Positions 7,119-14,753 of a DNA stretch of 15,083 nt are shown piece by piece; position 1 is the first letter of the stretch, and every line of letters begins with the position of its first letter. The DNA is from DYTH01 sp964552725 (GTDB lineage: Bacteria > Desulfobacterota > Syntrophia > Syntrophales > UBA5619). A program made the position numbers and the translations under genes. The stretch is from positions 1 through 15,083 of the forward strand of contig CAZKHU010000073.1 of NCBI GenBank assembly GCA_964552725.1, read 5' to 3'. The notes under the pieces are model-generated. The model saw only the letters and a program-made list of their open reading frames with translations, searched no databases and had not been told where the DNA came from.

Positions 7119-9481
7119 AAATCAATGAGGCTACCTCTACGGATCTCAAGGTGATTGATTCGTTGCAGAACAAATACGGCTGGAAACCGGAAGACACGTT
7201 ACTCTACCAGCAGTCTTACGCTCTGACACCGGAACAGCAGAAGACCTTTCCGAGTATCAAGAGCATCAAGCCCGATATCGTCCTCACCGATTTGAACCAT
7301 CTTCCCTTGGCCGTCTTTGAAAACAAGCTGGACGATGAAAAAAAAGCCCTGACCAAACTACGAACCCTCTACAATCAAATTCTTCGCCCCCGTTTCTTAT
7401 ACGCCTGTTCCGCGGAGCGAATTCTCTTTTACGACACGGCATGGAAGGGACTCGAAGCAGGCGAATTCCGCCGAGTCAATGGCTTCATGACCCTGGAGGA
7501 GATGAAGCTCAAAATCGAACAAGGGAAAAAGCGTGACCAGGAAAAGGACATGGTCATCGATCGAACCATCGCCGGAGGTTATGACCCCGCCGCCGGAAAG
7601 GACCGTTATTTTCAGATCGAATGCATCCAAACACTCATAGAAAAATTCAGAGCAGGCAAAGAGAAGATGTTGGTCCACATGGCCACGGGACTTGGCAAAA
7701 CCCGGACTGCCGTGGCGCTTGTCAAGGCCCTCCTGGATCACGGCCTAGCCCAACGGGTGCTCTTCGTCGTGGACCGGGTCCTTCTGGCGGAGCAGGCCCT
7801 TGATGACGGCTTCAGCCTGATCAGCAACGATCATCCATCCGCAAGGCTGCGAACGTCCAATTACCGCCAACAGAAAAACGTGAAGATCCATGGGGTGGTC
7901 ATCGATACCTTGGAGAATATCTTTCAGGACATCCCCAGTACTTTTTATGATCTAATCATCGTTGATGAGTGCCACCGCTCTATCAATATCAACCGGAGGC
8001 TCATCTTCGATCATTTCCTGTGCCCCCGCATCGGACTCACGGCAACACCCCGAAAGGCCATTGCAGCGAAGGGCGCCAATGTATCTGAAGACGATTTGGC
8101 CATTCTCGACACCTACAAGCTCTTCGGCTGTGAAACCGACGAACCGGACTACGCTTTCGATTTAGAGCGGGGTATCGAGGAGAGTTTTCTTGCGCCGTAC
8201 AAGCCCTATGAGATTCTGACCCACCTGACAAAGGTGGCGGAAGAGAAGGGCGTCGAATTCAGCTACGTCTTCGATCCCGACGAACGAAGGAAAATCGAAT
8301 TGGGGCGCACGAAAAACGTCAACCTGGAACAGCTTGAAAAGAAGTTTCTCTCCGAAGAGCGGGCGAAGCGCATCGCCGAGGAAGTGCGCAAGCATACCGA
8401 ATACGGGGAAAAGATGATTCTCTTTGCCGCCAGCCAGGCCCACGCCCTGATGCTCGTGGAAGAGTTGAACCGTGAATTTGGCGGGAGCGAGGGCAGCCCC
8501 CGTTATGCCGAGGCCATCATCTCCGAAAACGGCGAGTTGAACAAGACCTTCAAAACCTGGTTCAAACGGCCATATCGCAATCCCCATATCGCCGTGTCCG
8601 TCGACATCATGAGCACCGGCGTGGACATACCCTGCGTTCGTTACATCGCCTTTGCAGCGCTGACGCAATCGGTGGGAAAATATATCCAGATGCTCGGCCG
8701 CGGGACGAGACTGGACCCGAAAACGGGAAAGTTCAGTTTTAAGGTTTTGGATTTCGTCGGTCTTTGCAAACGAATGGATGACAACGGAAAAGGATCGCCG
8801 AAATCGAATGTGAAGGTCGTGGATGGGGAAGGAAAAGGCGCCGCTGCCGACGTAGGAGGAGAAGGGACCGGCAATGGATGGTTTATCATCGACAATCCGG
8901 ACCCTGCCAAACTCATCCAGAGAGTCTGGATCCACGGCGATACGGTTCAGGTCAAGGACAACATTCCCATTGACGAAGCTCGGAGAATCTTTGAACAAGA
9001 AGCACAAACAACCACGGTGAGGCCGATTGTGGTCCTCAAGGAAAAAATCAGTCGGGAGCCGGATTACACACCAACGGATGATGAGATTGATGCCATACGC
9101 CAGTGGTCGAAAAATCCTGAGATCTATCTGGATGAGACCCAGTTGCAGGCCATTTATGATTTCCCTCAAGGAACAATGTGGGATTTCTTCCTGAACGCCA
9201 TGGGCATTCGTAAGATACCCTCCCGCCGAGAACGGATCGAACGCGGCATCGAAAGTTATCTGCAAACCTATGATTTCAATGACTCACAGATCAAAACCCT
9301 CCGTCGACTCAAGGAGATATTTGCCGCCAATGTTGAGGCCCGGAAGGAAATCACAACCGATGACATTTTTGCCAATCCGATTTACGAACGTATTGTCGGC
9401 AGCAGGGATGAGATTGAAAGAAAATTCAGCGGTCGCTTTTCTGAAGTTGTGCACGACATTGAGACGGTCGTGCGGAATTGA
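7115..9481 (+). CDS. hsdR: type I restriction enzyme R subunit (EcoEI-like HsdR)
   Basis: This 788-residue protein is translated from an ATG that overlaps the methyltransferase stop (ATGA, 7115-7118), so the two are translationally coupled. It is the motor-nuclease subunit: it translocates and cuts unmodified DNA when bound to the methyltransferase-specificity complex. The N-terminal PDDEXK nuclease shows D54 (KPDIVLTD) and E69-x-K71 (VFENK). The SF2 helicase shows Walker A ATGLGKT (190-196), DECH (284-287), motif III TAT (309-311) and motif VI QMLGRGTR (525-532). A Gly/Lys-rich linker (about 557-588) separates the motor from an EcoEI-type C-terminal domain (about 595-788) that would dock on the methyltransferase. 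The length is short compared with EcoKI-type R subunits (over 1,000) but normal for the EcoEI (type IB) group. All key residues are present. No defect is seen. Confidence 0.95.
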   Translation: MKINEATSTDLKVIDSLQNKYGWKPEDTLLYQQSYALTPEQQKTFPSIKSIKPDIVLTDLNHLPLAVFENKLDDEKKALTKLRTLYNQILRPRFLYACSAERILFYDTAWKGLEAGEFRRVNGFMTLEEMKLKIEQGKKRDQEKDMVIDRTIAGGYDPAAGKDRYFQIECIQTLIEKFRAGKEKMLVHMATGLGKTRTAVALVKALLDHGLAQRVLFVVDRVLLAEQALDDGFSLISNDHPSARLRTSNYRQQKNVKIHGVVIDTLENIFQDIPSTFYDLIIVDECHRSININRRLIFDHFLCPRIGLTATPRKAIAAKGANVSEDDLAILDTYKLFGCETDEPDYAFDLERGIEESFLAPYKPYEILTHLTKVAEEKGVEFSYVFDPDERRKIELGRTKNVNLEQLEKKFLSEERAKRIAEEVRKHTEYGEKMILFAASQAHALMLVEELNREFGGSEGSPRYAEAIISENGELNKTFKTWFKRPYRNPHIAVSVDIMSTGVDIPCVRYIAFAALTQSVGKYIQMLGRGTRLDPKTGKFSFKVLDFVGLCKRMDDNGKGSPKSNVKVVDGEGKGAAADVGGEGTGNGWFIIDNPDPAKLIQRVWIHGDTVQVKDNIPIDEARRIFEQEAQTTTVRPIVVLKEKISREPDYTPTDDEIDAIRQWSKNPEIYLDETQLQAIYDFPQGTMWDFFLNAMGIRKIPSRRERIERGIESYLQTYDFNDSQIKTLRRLKEIFAANVEARKEITTDDIFANPIYERIVGSRDEIERKFSGRFSEVVHDIETVVRN

Positions 9482-9520
9482 AGGATTTTAAAGCTTCGGC
9501 TAAGCGGCCGTACTCGGCAG

Positions 9521-9532
9521 TAGATTCATAAA
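9521..9532. repeat. 12-bp direct repeat, copy 2 (copy 1 at 4593-4604)
   Basis: TAGATTCATAAA occurs exactly at 4593-4604, just before the methyltransferase start, and again here, just before the start of the decayed peptidase gene. A 15-kb window is expected to contain several exact 12-base repeats by chance, so only the positions make it notable. Confidence 0.35.
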
Positions 9533-9841
9533 TGGGCAGCCCGGAAGAGACGGCTATGGAAAATCATCCGGAACAACAAAACCTTTTTAGTAATGAAGCG
9601 GCCCGCTCCCGGCTGGATCACTGAATTCACATCAATCGCAATCATTTATCGGTAGTTCAATTTGCATACATAGCGCATGAATTGGGACACTTGTTTCTGG
9701 GGCATCCGGGGCCCAACAGCGGGCTCAATGTCCACCAACGGCCACGGATCGATCACTCACAGGCGAAACCTCGAAGCCGAGGTGGTCTCGTTTCTTGTCT
9801 GCGCGAGAAACGGTGTAACGTCGGAATCAGAACCCTATCTC
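9532..9841 (+). pseudogene. decayed ImmA/IrrE-type zinc metallopeptidase gene
   Basis: The frame from ATG 9532 encodes an N-terminal piece (PEQQNLFSNEAARSRLDH) that matches the beginning of zinc-peptidase proteins of the ImmA/IrrE type seen next to restriction genes. It then hits TGA at 9622-9624. In the same frame after that stop comes HINRNHLSVVQFAYIAHELGH and LFLGHPGPNSGLNV, with the zinc-site HELGH at 9676-9690. The frame fails at one extra G (9763). Reading past it in the shifted frame gives RNLEAEVVSFLVCARNGVTS, the expected downstream motif with a conserved Glu. The middle of the protein, perhaps over 100 residues, is absent, so this is a real internal deletion plus a frameshift, not a single sequencing error. 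It begins 50 bp after hsdR in the same direction and its end abuts the ATPase gene. Intact relatives are associated with proteolytic switches or DNA-island functions. This copy should be inactive. Confidence 0.75.
9768..9812. repeat. two inverted repeats between convergent genes
   Basis: ACCTCG/CGAGGT (9768-9773 and 9778-9783, four-base loop) and CGTTTCT/AGAAACG (9789-9795 and 9806-9812, ten-base loop) lie between the ends of two convergent transcripts. They could help transcription stop. However, they sit inside the remnant peptidase coding sequence, have no T run, and may be coincidental. Confidence 0.25.
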
Positions 9842-12519
9842 AAAGAGAACACAACTGATGAACGGGGGCGCCTCAGCCGGTAGCGGTGGATCAGTTTTTC
9901 CACCTCAACCGCCAGAAACACCACCGTCGCCAACCCGAAAGCGACAGCCAACTCGGTTTTCGTGAGCGGCGCGGTGTGGAATATCCGGTTGAATAACGGC
10001 AAATAGATGGTTGCAAGCTGCAGAACAATGGTCAGCAGCACCGAATACAGGAGCGGCATGTTCGAGCGAATGCCCATCGTAAACAGCGACCGCTTCTCCG
10101 AGCGGATTGCCAGCGCGTGACCAAGCTGGCTCAGGCAAAGCACCGTAAAGACGATAGTCTGCCAGTGCGCCCCTGTTTTGATTGCCCAGGTTTGCGTGCC
10201 GAGGCAGAGTATCCCCATCAGCAGCCCTACCCAGACGGCGTGAACCCCCAGACCGCCGGCAAAAAGACTCTCGCCCGGACTGCGGGGAGGCCGTTTCATG
10301 ATATCCGGCTCTTCGGGCTCCGCCGCCAGCGCCAGCCCCGGCAATCCATCGGTCATCAGATTTATCCAGAGAATCTGGATCGGCAGAAGCGGTGTCGGCA
10401 AACCGAGGAACGGGGCGAGAAAGACGGTCCATATCTCACCGGAATTGCAGGTAAGCACATAGCGCACAAAGCGGCGGATATTGTCGAATATTCGCCGCCC
10501 TTCGCGCACTGCCTTCACAATAGTGGCAAAATTGTCGTCAAGGAGAATCATGCTGGCCGCCTCCTTCGACACCTCCGTACCCGTTATCCCCATCGCGATG
10601 CCGATATCCGCCCGCTTCAATGCCGGGGCGTCGTTCACTCCGTCCCCGGTCATGGCGGTAAACTGGCCACGCTCCTGCAGCGCCTTCACAATGAGGAGTT
10701 TTTGCTCCGGGGCAACCCGCGCATACACCCTGATTTGCTCCACCCGTCGCGCGAAATCCTCCGGCGAAATCTTTCCCAGCTCCACGCCGGTCATCATGCC
10801 ATCTTTATCGCCAGACTGAATGATGCCGAGACGCTCCGCGATGTTGCGCGCCGTCACTGGATGATCACCGGTTATCATAACCGGAATGATGCCGGCCTTC
10901 CGGCACTCCGCAACGGCGGCTTTCGCCTCCTCCCGGGGAGGATCGGCTATCCCGGCCAAACCGATGAAAACAAGCTCTTTTTCGATCTCTGAAAAATCCG
11001 CCAGGCGGGGAACATCGTCCCACTGCCGCGCGGCCAGCCCCAGTACGCGCAGACCCCGCGCCGCCATCTCCTCGGCAATGGCAAGTATCTTTTCCCTGCC
11101 CTCGGAAACAGGCCCCGCGGACGTCATGACAAAGGACGAGTTTTCCAGCAGCCCCTCAACCGCCCCTTTCGTAACGGAAAAATAGCGTCCACCTTCCCCT
11201 GCGGCCAGTTGTCCGGCATGAAAGGTGGTCATGCGTTTGCGCTCCGAATCAAAGGGCAGCTCGGCCACGCGCGGATGCTGTCCGTCCACGTCGCGCTTGT
11301 CCATACCTCCCTCAAGAGCCAGGGTGCAGAAAGCGGTTTCCGTGGGATCGCCGAGCCAACCGTTTTCGTGATACCGGGAATCGTTGTTCAGAACAAAACC
11401 CTTCAGCAGCATTTCGTGGAGGGGCAGGCCGTGGGAAAGTTCACCTGCCTTCATAAGGACGCCGTCAAGATAAACTTCCTCGACGGTCATCCGGTTCTGA
11501 GTGAGCGTTCCGGTTTTATCCGAACAGATATACGTTACCGACCCCAGCGTCTCCACAGCCGAAAGCTTGCGGATCAGGGCGTTTTGCCTGACCATTTTCC
11601 CCGCGCCGAGGGCCAGCGACACGCTGATTACCGCGGGCATCGCCTCAGGAATAGCCGCAACCGCCAGCGAAACAGCGGTCAAAAACATCAGGGCCGGCGA
11701 CTCGCCGCGCAGCAAGCCGAACACGAACACAACCACGCAGATAAACAGAACCGCCCAGGCCAGCTTCTTGCTGAACGCCGTCAAACGCTTCTGCAGAGGG
11801 GTCTGCACCTCTTTTTCGTCCTGCAGCATCCCGGCGATCTTGCCCAGCTCAGTGGCCATGCCGGTCGCGATCACCACCCCCCGCGCCCTGCCATAGGAAA
11901 CAGCCGTGCCGCTGTAGGCCATATTCCTCCGGTCGCCGAGCGGCAGATCCTCTTCCGGTATCGCGCGGATGTGTTTCTCGACGGACAGCGATTCTCCTGT
12001 CAGCACAGCCTCTTCGGTTTTCAGCGAGGCAACCTCGATCAGTCGCAAATCTGCGGGCGCCACGCTGCCCGCTTCGAGCGTGACAATATCCCCCGGCGTC
12101 AGCATTGAAGCCGGAATTGACGCCGCCCTGCCATCCCGGATAACCACGGCAGAGGGTGCGGCCATCCTTTTGAGGGCTTCCATCGCCTTCCGGGCCCGGT
12201 TTTCCTGGATAAAGCCCATTACTGCATTCAGAAAAACGATGGCGAAGATTATCACTGTGTCCAGAAGCTCTCCGATGGCGCCGGAAACAACAGCCGCGGC
12301 GATCAGAATCAGGATCATGAAATCCCTGAACTGGTCCATAAACATTGCAAGCGCGCTCCGCTTCGGTTTTTCCAGCAGCGCGTTGGGACCATATTTTTCA
12401 AGGCGGGATGCGGCCTCGCCGGCGCTGAGACCGGCAGTACCGGAACCCAGCTCCTGCAAAACCTCGTCTGCCGTCTTCTTATGCCATTCCACCGCGGGAC
12501 GATCGACAAAGGGTGTCAT
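9835..12519 (-). CDS. calcium-type cation-transporting P-type ATPase (SERCA-like, type IIA)
   Basis: This 894-residue pump starts at ATG 12519 with GAGGAG a few bases upstream. Cytoplasmic motifs are complete: TGES (174-177) in the actuator domain, DKTGT with the phosphorylated D334, KGA (451-453) in the nucleotide-binding domain, TGDH (550-553) and TGDGVND (624-630). About ten membrane helices are expected, and several are clear (68-83, 88-103, 253-270, 276-300, 760-775, 820-840, 857-872). Cation ligands match the Ca2+ pumps: PEAMP (291-295, equivalent to PEGLP) in helix 4, N692 and E695 (CNSGE) in helix 5, and N720, T723 and D724 (NLMTD) in helix 6. The likely role is ATP-driven export of Ca2+ (possibly Mn2+) across the inner membrane. 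It is downstream of, and 26 bp from, an EF-hand membrane protein, so the two likely form an operon. The last residues (RSSVVFSLR) run into the degraded island edge and may not be original. Confidence 0.95.
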   Translation of the reverse strand: MTPFVDRPAVEWHKKTADEVLQELGSGTAGLSAGEAASRLEKYGPNALLEKPKRSALAMFMDQFRDFMILILIAAAVVSGAIGELLDTVIIFAIVFLNAVMGFIQENRARKAMEALKRMAAPSAVVIRDGRAASIPASMLTPGDIVTLEAGSVAPADLRLIEVASLKTEEAVLTGESLSVEKHIRAIPEEDLPLGDRRNMAYSGTAVSYGRARGVVIATGMATELGKIAGMLQDEKEVQTPLQKRLTAFSKKLAWAVLFICVVVFVFGLLRGESPALMFLTAVSLAVAAIPEAMPAVISVSLALGAGKMVRQNALIRKLSAVETLGSVTYICSDKTGTLTQNRMTVEEVYLDGVLMKAGELSHGLPLHEMLLKGFVLNNDSRYHENGWLGDPTETAFCTLALEGGMDKRDVDGQHPRVAELPFDSERKRMTTFHAGQLAAGEGGRYFSVTKGAVEGLLENSSFVMTSAGPVSEGREKILAIAEEMAARGLRVLGLAARQWDDVPRLADFSEIEKELVFIGLAGIADPPREEAKAAVAECRKAGIIPVMITGDHPVTARNIAERLGIIQSGDKDGMMTGVELGKISPEDFARRVEQIRVYARVAPEQKLLIVKALQERGQFTAMTGDGVNDAPALKRADIGIAMGITGTEVSKEAASMILLDDNFATIVKAVREGRRIFDNIRRFVRYVLTCNSGEIWTVFLAPFLGLPTPLLPIQILWINLMTDGLPGLALAAEPEEPDIMKRPPRSPGESLFAGGLGVHAVWVGLLMGILCLGTQTWAIKTGAHWQTIVFTVLCLSQLGHALAIRSEKRSLFTMGIRSNMPLLYSVLLTIVLQLATIYLPLFNRIFHTAPLTKTELAVAFGLATVVFLAVEVEKLIHRYRLRRPRSSVVFSLR

Positions 12520-12545
12520 AAAGCTCCTCTACAGACGAAAGGGGG

Positions 12546-14693
12546 CTACTTTTTAGCCGGCAGAAAATCGAGATAGCCCAGAAAATATGAGGCAATGAGC
12601 AGCGCAATAATAATCAGGCCCCCATATATATATAGTTTCCAGGGACTTTCCCTGACGGCAAAGGGATCATGAAGCTGTCTTGACGATCCGGCAGGAAGGG
12701 CCGAGAGGTGACTGAGCGTTGCCCCGAAAGGAACGTTGATTTTCAATTTGCCGTTTACCGCCCACCCTTCGGCATTCAGCAGCGGACCGATATTCCTCTT
12801 CCTGAGCTTCATGTAGGCAAGAATCATCGATGGCCCGGAAATGAGCAGTATCACCCCGACAATGCCCAGCGGCATCCAGATGCCCATCCCGAAGAAAATG
12901 CCGAGGGAACCGGTCACCATCGCCCCGATGCTGCCCAGGGCAACGCCGATTGCCGCGACGGTGCCGACATCGATCTTTTTTGCCGCCGCCGGAAGACCAA
13001 CTCCTCCCGGAGCGCCGCCTGGCGCGGGAACAACAGCGCCGGCGGAATCCTTCACCTTGTTCATCGATTCCGTCTCGGCAGCGGCGGCCCGCTTCATGGC
13101 CAGCCCCTCAACTGTTCGCACAAACCATTTGTAGGGGCTGAAAAAGGCTTCCCTGATGCTGATCGGCTGGACAACAATCCTCGTTATTACCGCGTCCCAG
13201 CCGTTGTCGTCGGAGTCATAGAAAATGCCGTTTCTGCCGACAAAAATGTCGTCGGCATCTCCGGCGGTAACGGCGGCAGAGATGGCTTTTTTCGTTCCAT
13301 CCTTTTTCGTCAAATCGCAATATATCAAATACATCGAAGAGAGTCCGGCGGTGGCGGCATGGGCCGCGGCGTTCGTGACATCGATGCAGAGCTCGATTTC
13401 CTTGCTGTCGAGAAAAAGTCTGCCGGACTGAAAAATACCCCGTCTGTCGAGGTAAAAATTATCGAGATTTACAAAATTTTTCAGTATCTGGATGAAATCC
13501 CGCTTCAGCAATGCGATGGCGCGCAGTTTCAGGAATTGCACCGGAACATCCGCCATATTTTTATCGGCTTCCAGCAGCGAAGTTATTTTTGCAAAGTCAG
13601 GGCTTTCAATCAGCGACAAAAGGACATCCACTCCCAGTATTTCTGCATTGACCGCGGGCTTTGAAGCAAGCCATGTTTCGTAGGCCGCAAACCGGGACTT
13701 GACCGTCTCCCACTCCCCGGCGGTCACTTCTTCGTTATTTTGCCGGGGAAACGGCACGAGGGAGAAGAAGGTGCGAACATCTTTTTCATATTCGGGATGC
13801 AGCGGCCGGTTCAAACGCAATATCCCGTCACCGACCGGAAAAGCGACGGGCAGGGCCTTCAGCGCTTCTGAATCGGGAGCGGCCGCCTGCGAAAGAACGG
13901 AGGAAAACGCCGCCGCCAGATCGCTGGTCGCCGCCTTTTCTCCCGCCATCGCCAGAATCTTGCAGCGCCTGAAATAGTCATCAATCCGTGGCTGCACATC
14001 GTTAAAAAGTGAACGGGCATCGCCGCTTTTTTCACCGGCAGGCAGCAGCTCCGGATTTGCCTGCTGTTCATTGGCCCAGGCAAGGAATGCCTTCGCATCC
14101 GAGATGAACTGGTCGATACAGGCGACATCGAGCCCGGGGGCGCCGCTTGCGTCGGGCACGGAGTAGCCGGCGTCAATAAGCGACTTCATGAAAAGCCGCA
14201 ATCCGGGGTCCTCCGTCGATTCGGGGACAACCACGCCATCGCCGTTCAGCGGCAGCATGGAAAACAAGCCAATTGCCTTGTCGATGCCGGTCAGATCGAC
14301 GCTGATCTCCTTGGAAGAGCCCTTTACGGCTGCAGCGGAAGTTGCAGCGATAACATCGTGAACCTTGACAATAGTTTGTCGCAGGCTTTCATCGGCTGTC
14401 TGAGCGGTAGAGATTCTATCCGACTGCTCCAGGAGGAGATCGAGCGATGACAAAGCCATCTCCAATTCATCAACGGTGCGCAGGATGTCCGGCGCCCTGA
14501 TGCGGCCATCCCTGTCGGCGTCGAGATATTCGAGAGTGTCCCGCATCAGATGCTGCCGGGCAGGCATGGTAAGCACCGCCCAGAGCTTCTGATCCAGATC
14601 GCGAAGATTGGCGATATCTTCGCCGCTCCTGAGAACCACCTGGTCAACACCGCCAATACGGGCAAAGGTCCATCGATGCGGGGATTCATTCAT
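12546..14693 (-). CDS. EF-hand membrane protein of unknown function
   Basis: This is a 715-residue protein if it starts at ATG 14693 (MNESPHRWTF), which follows AAAGGAG by ten bases. A longer frame reaches ATG 14753, but those 20 residues have a basic, non-conserved look and no good ribosome binding site. An EF-hand loop, DADRDGRIRAPD (58-69), has acidic ligands at positions 1, 3, 5 and 12 and Gly at 6. A second, imperfect one is seen at PLNGDGVVV (148-156). The middle (about 170-540) is a large soluble domain with no recognised catalytic motif, including CDLTKKDGTKKA and AGDADDIFVGRNGIFYD. After a Pro/Gly/Ala linker (549-570) come three hydrophobic segments (about 577-600, 604-628, 686-706) with a cytoplasm-like stretch between them and the C-terminus at LPAKK. 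I recall similar conserved proteins of unknown function in related bacteria. Its place 26 bp ahead of a Ca2+-type ATPase suggests Ca2+ sensing or control of the pump. Confidence 0.82.
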   Translation of the reverse strand: MNESPHRWTFARIGGVDQVVLRSGEDIANLRDLDQKLWAVLTMPARQHLMRDTLEYLDADRDGRIRAPDILRTVDELEMALSSLDLLLEQSDRISTAQTADESLRQTIVKVHDVIAATSAAAVKGSSKEISVDLTGIDKAIGLFSMLPLNGDGVVVPESTEDPGLRLFMKSLIDAGYSVPDASGAPGLDVACIDQFISDAKAFLAWANEQQANPELLPAGEKSGDARSLFNDVQPRIDDYFRRCKILAMAGEKAATSDLAAAFSSVLSQAAAPDSEALKALPVAFPVGDGILRLNRPLHPEYEKDVRTFFSLVPFPRQNNEEVTAGEWETVKSRFAAYETWLASKPAVNAEILGVDVLLSLIESPDFAKITSLLEADKNMADVPVQFLKLRAIALLKRDFIQILKNFVNLDNFYLDRRGIFQSGRLFLDSKEIELCIDVTNAAAHAATAGLSSMYLIYCDLTKKDGTKKAISAAVTAGDADDIFVGRNGIFYDSDDNGWDAVITRIVVQPISIREAFFSPYKWFVRTVEGLAMKRAAAAETESMNKVKDSAGAVVPAPGGAPGGVGLPAAAKKIDVGTVAAIGVALGSIGAMVTGSLGIFFGMGIWMPLGIVGVILLISGPSMILAYMKLRKRNIGPLLNAEGWAVNGKLKINVPFGATLSHLSALPAGSSRQLHDPFAVRESPWKLYIYGGLIIIALLIASYFLGYLDFLPAKK

Positions 14694-14753
14694 GGCATTG
14701 CTTCTCCTTTCACGAGTTTGTCGACAATACGGATAAATACCTCTGGCTTGCAC

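Noticed and set aside
8162..9265. Long 367-codon minus-strand ORF inside hsdR
   Set aside because: It is antisense to well-supported helicase motifs, with no family resemblance. It is a shadow of GC-biased codon positions.
9677..9883. ORF on the plus strand beginning MNWDTCFWGIRG as an independent gene
   Set aside because: Its first part is a shifted reading of the HELGH segment; only its middle part is the true frame. It is the broken peptidase gene, not a separate gene.
10117..10992. Long plus-strand ORFs across the ATPase and EF-hand genes (also 11209-12108 and 12708-13664)
   Set aside because: They are antisense to confirmed minus-strand coding regions, are rich in Arg/His/Pro/Gln, and have no recognisable domain.
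14694..14753. The longer start at ATG 14753 for the EF-hand protein
   Set aside because: There is no good ribosome binding site there, while AAAGGAG stands ahead of ATG 14693.
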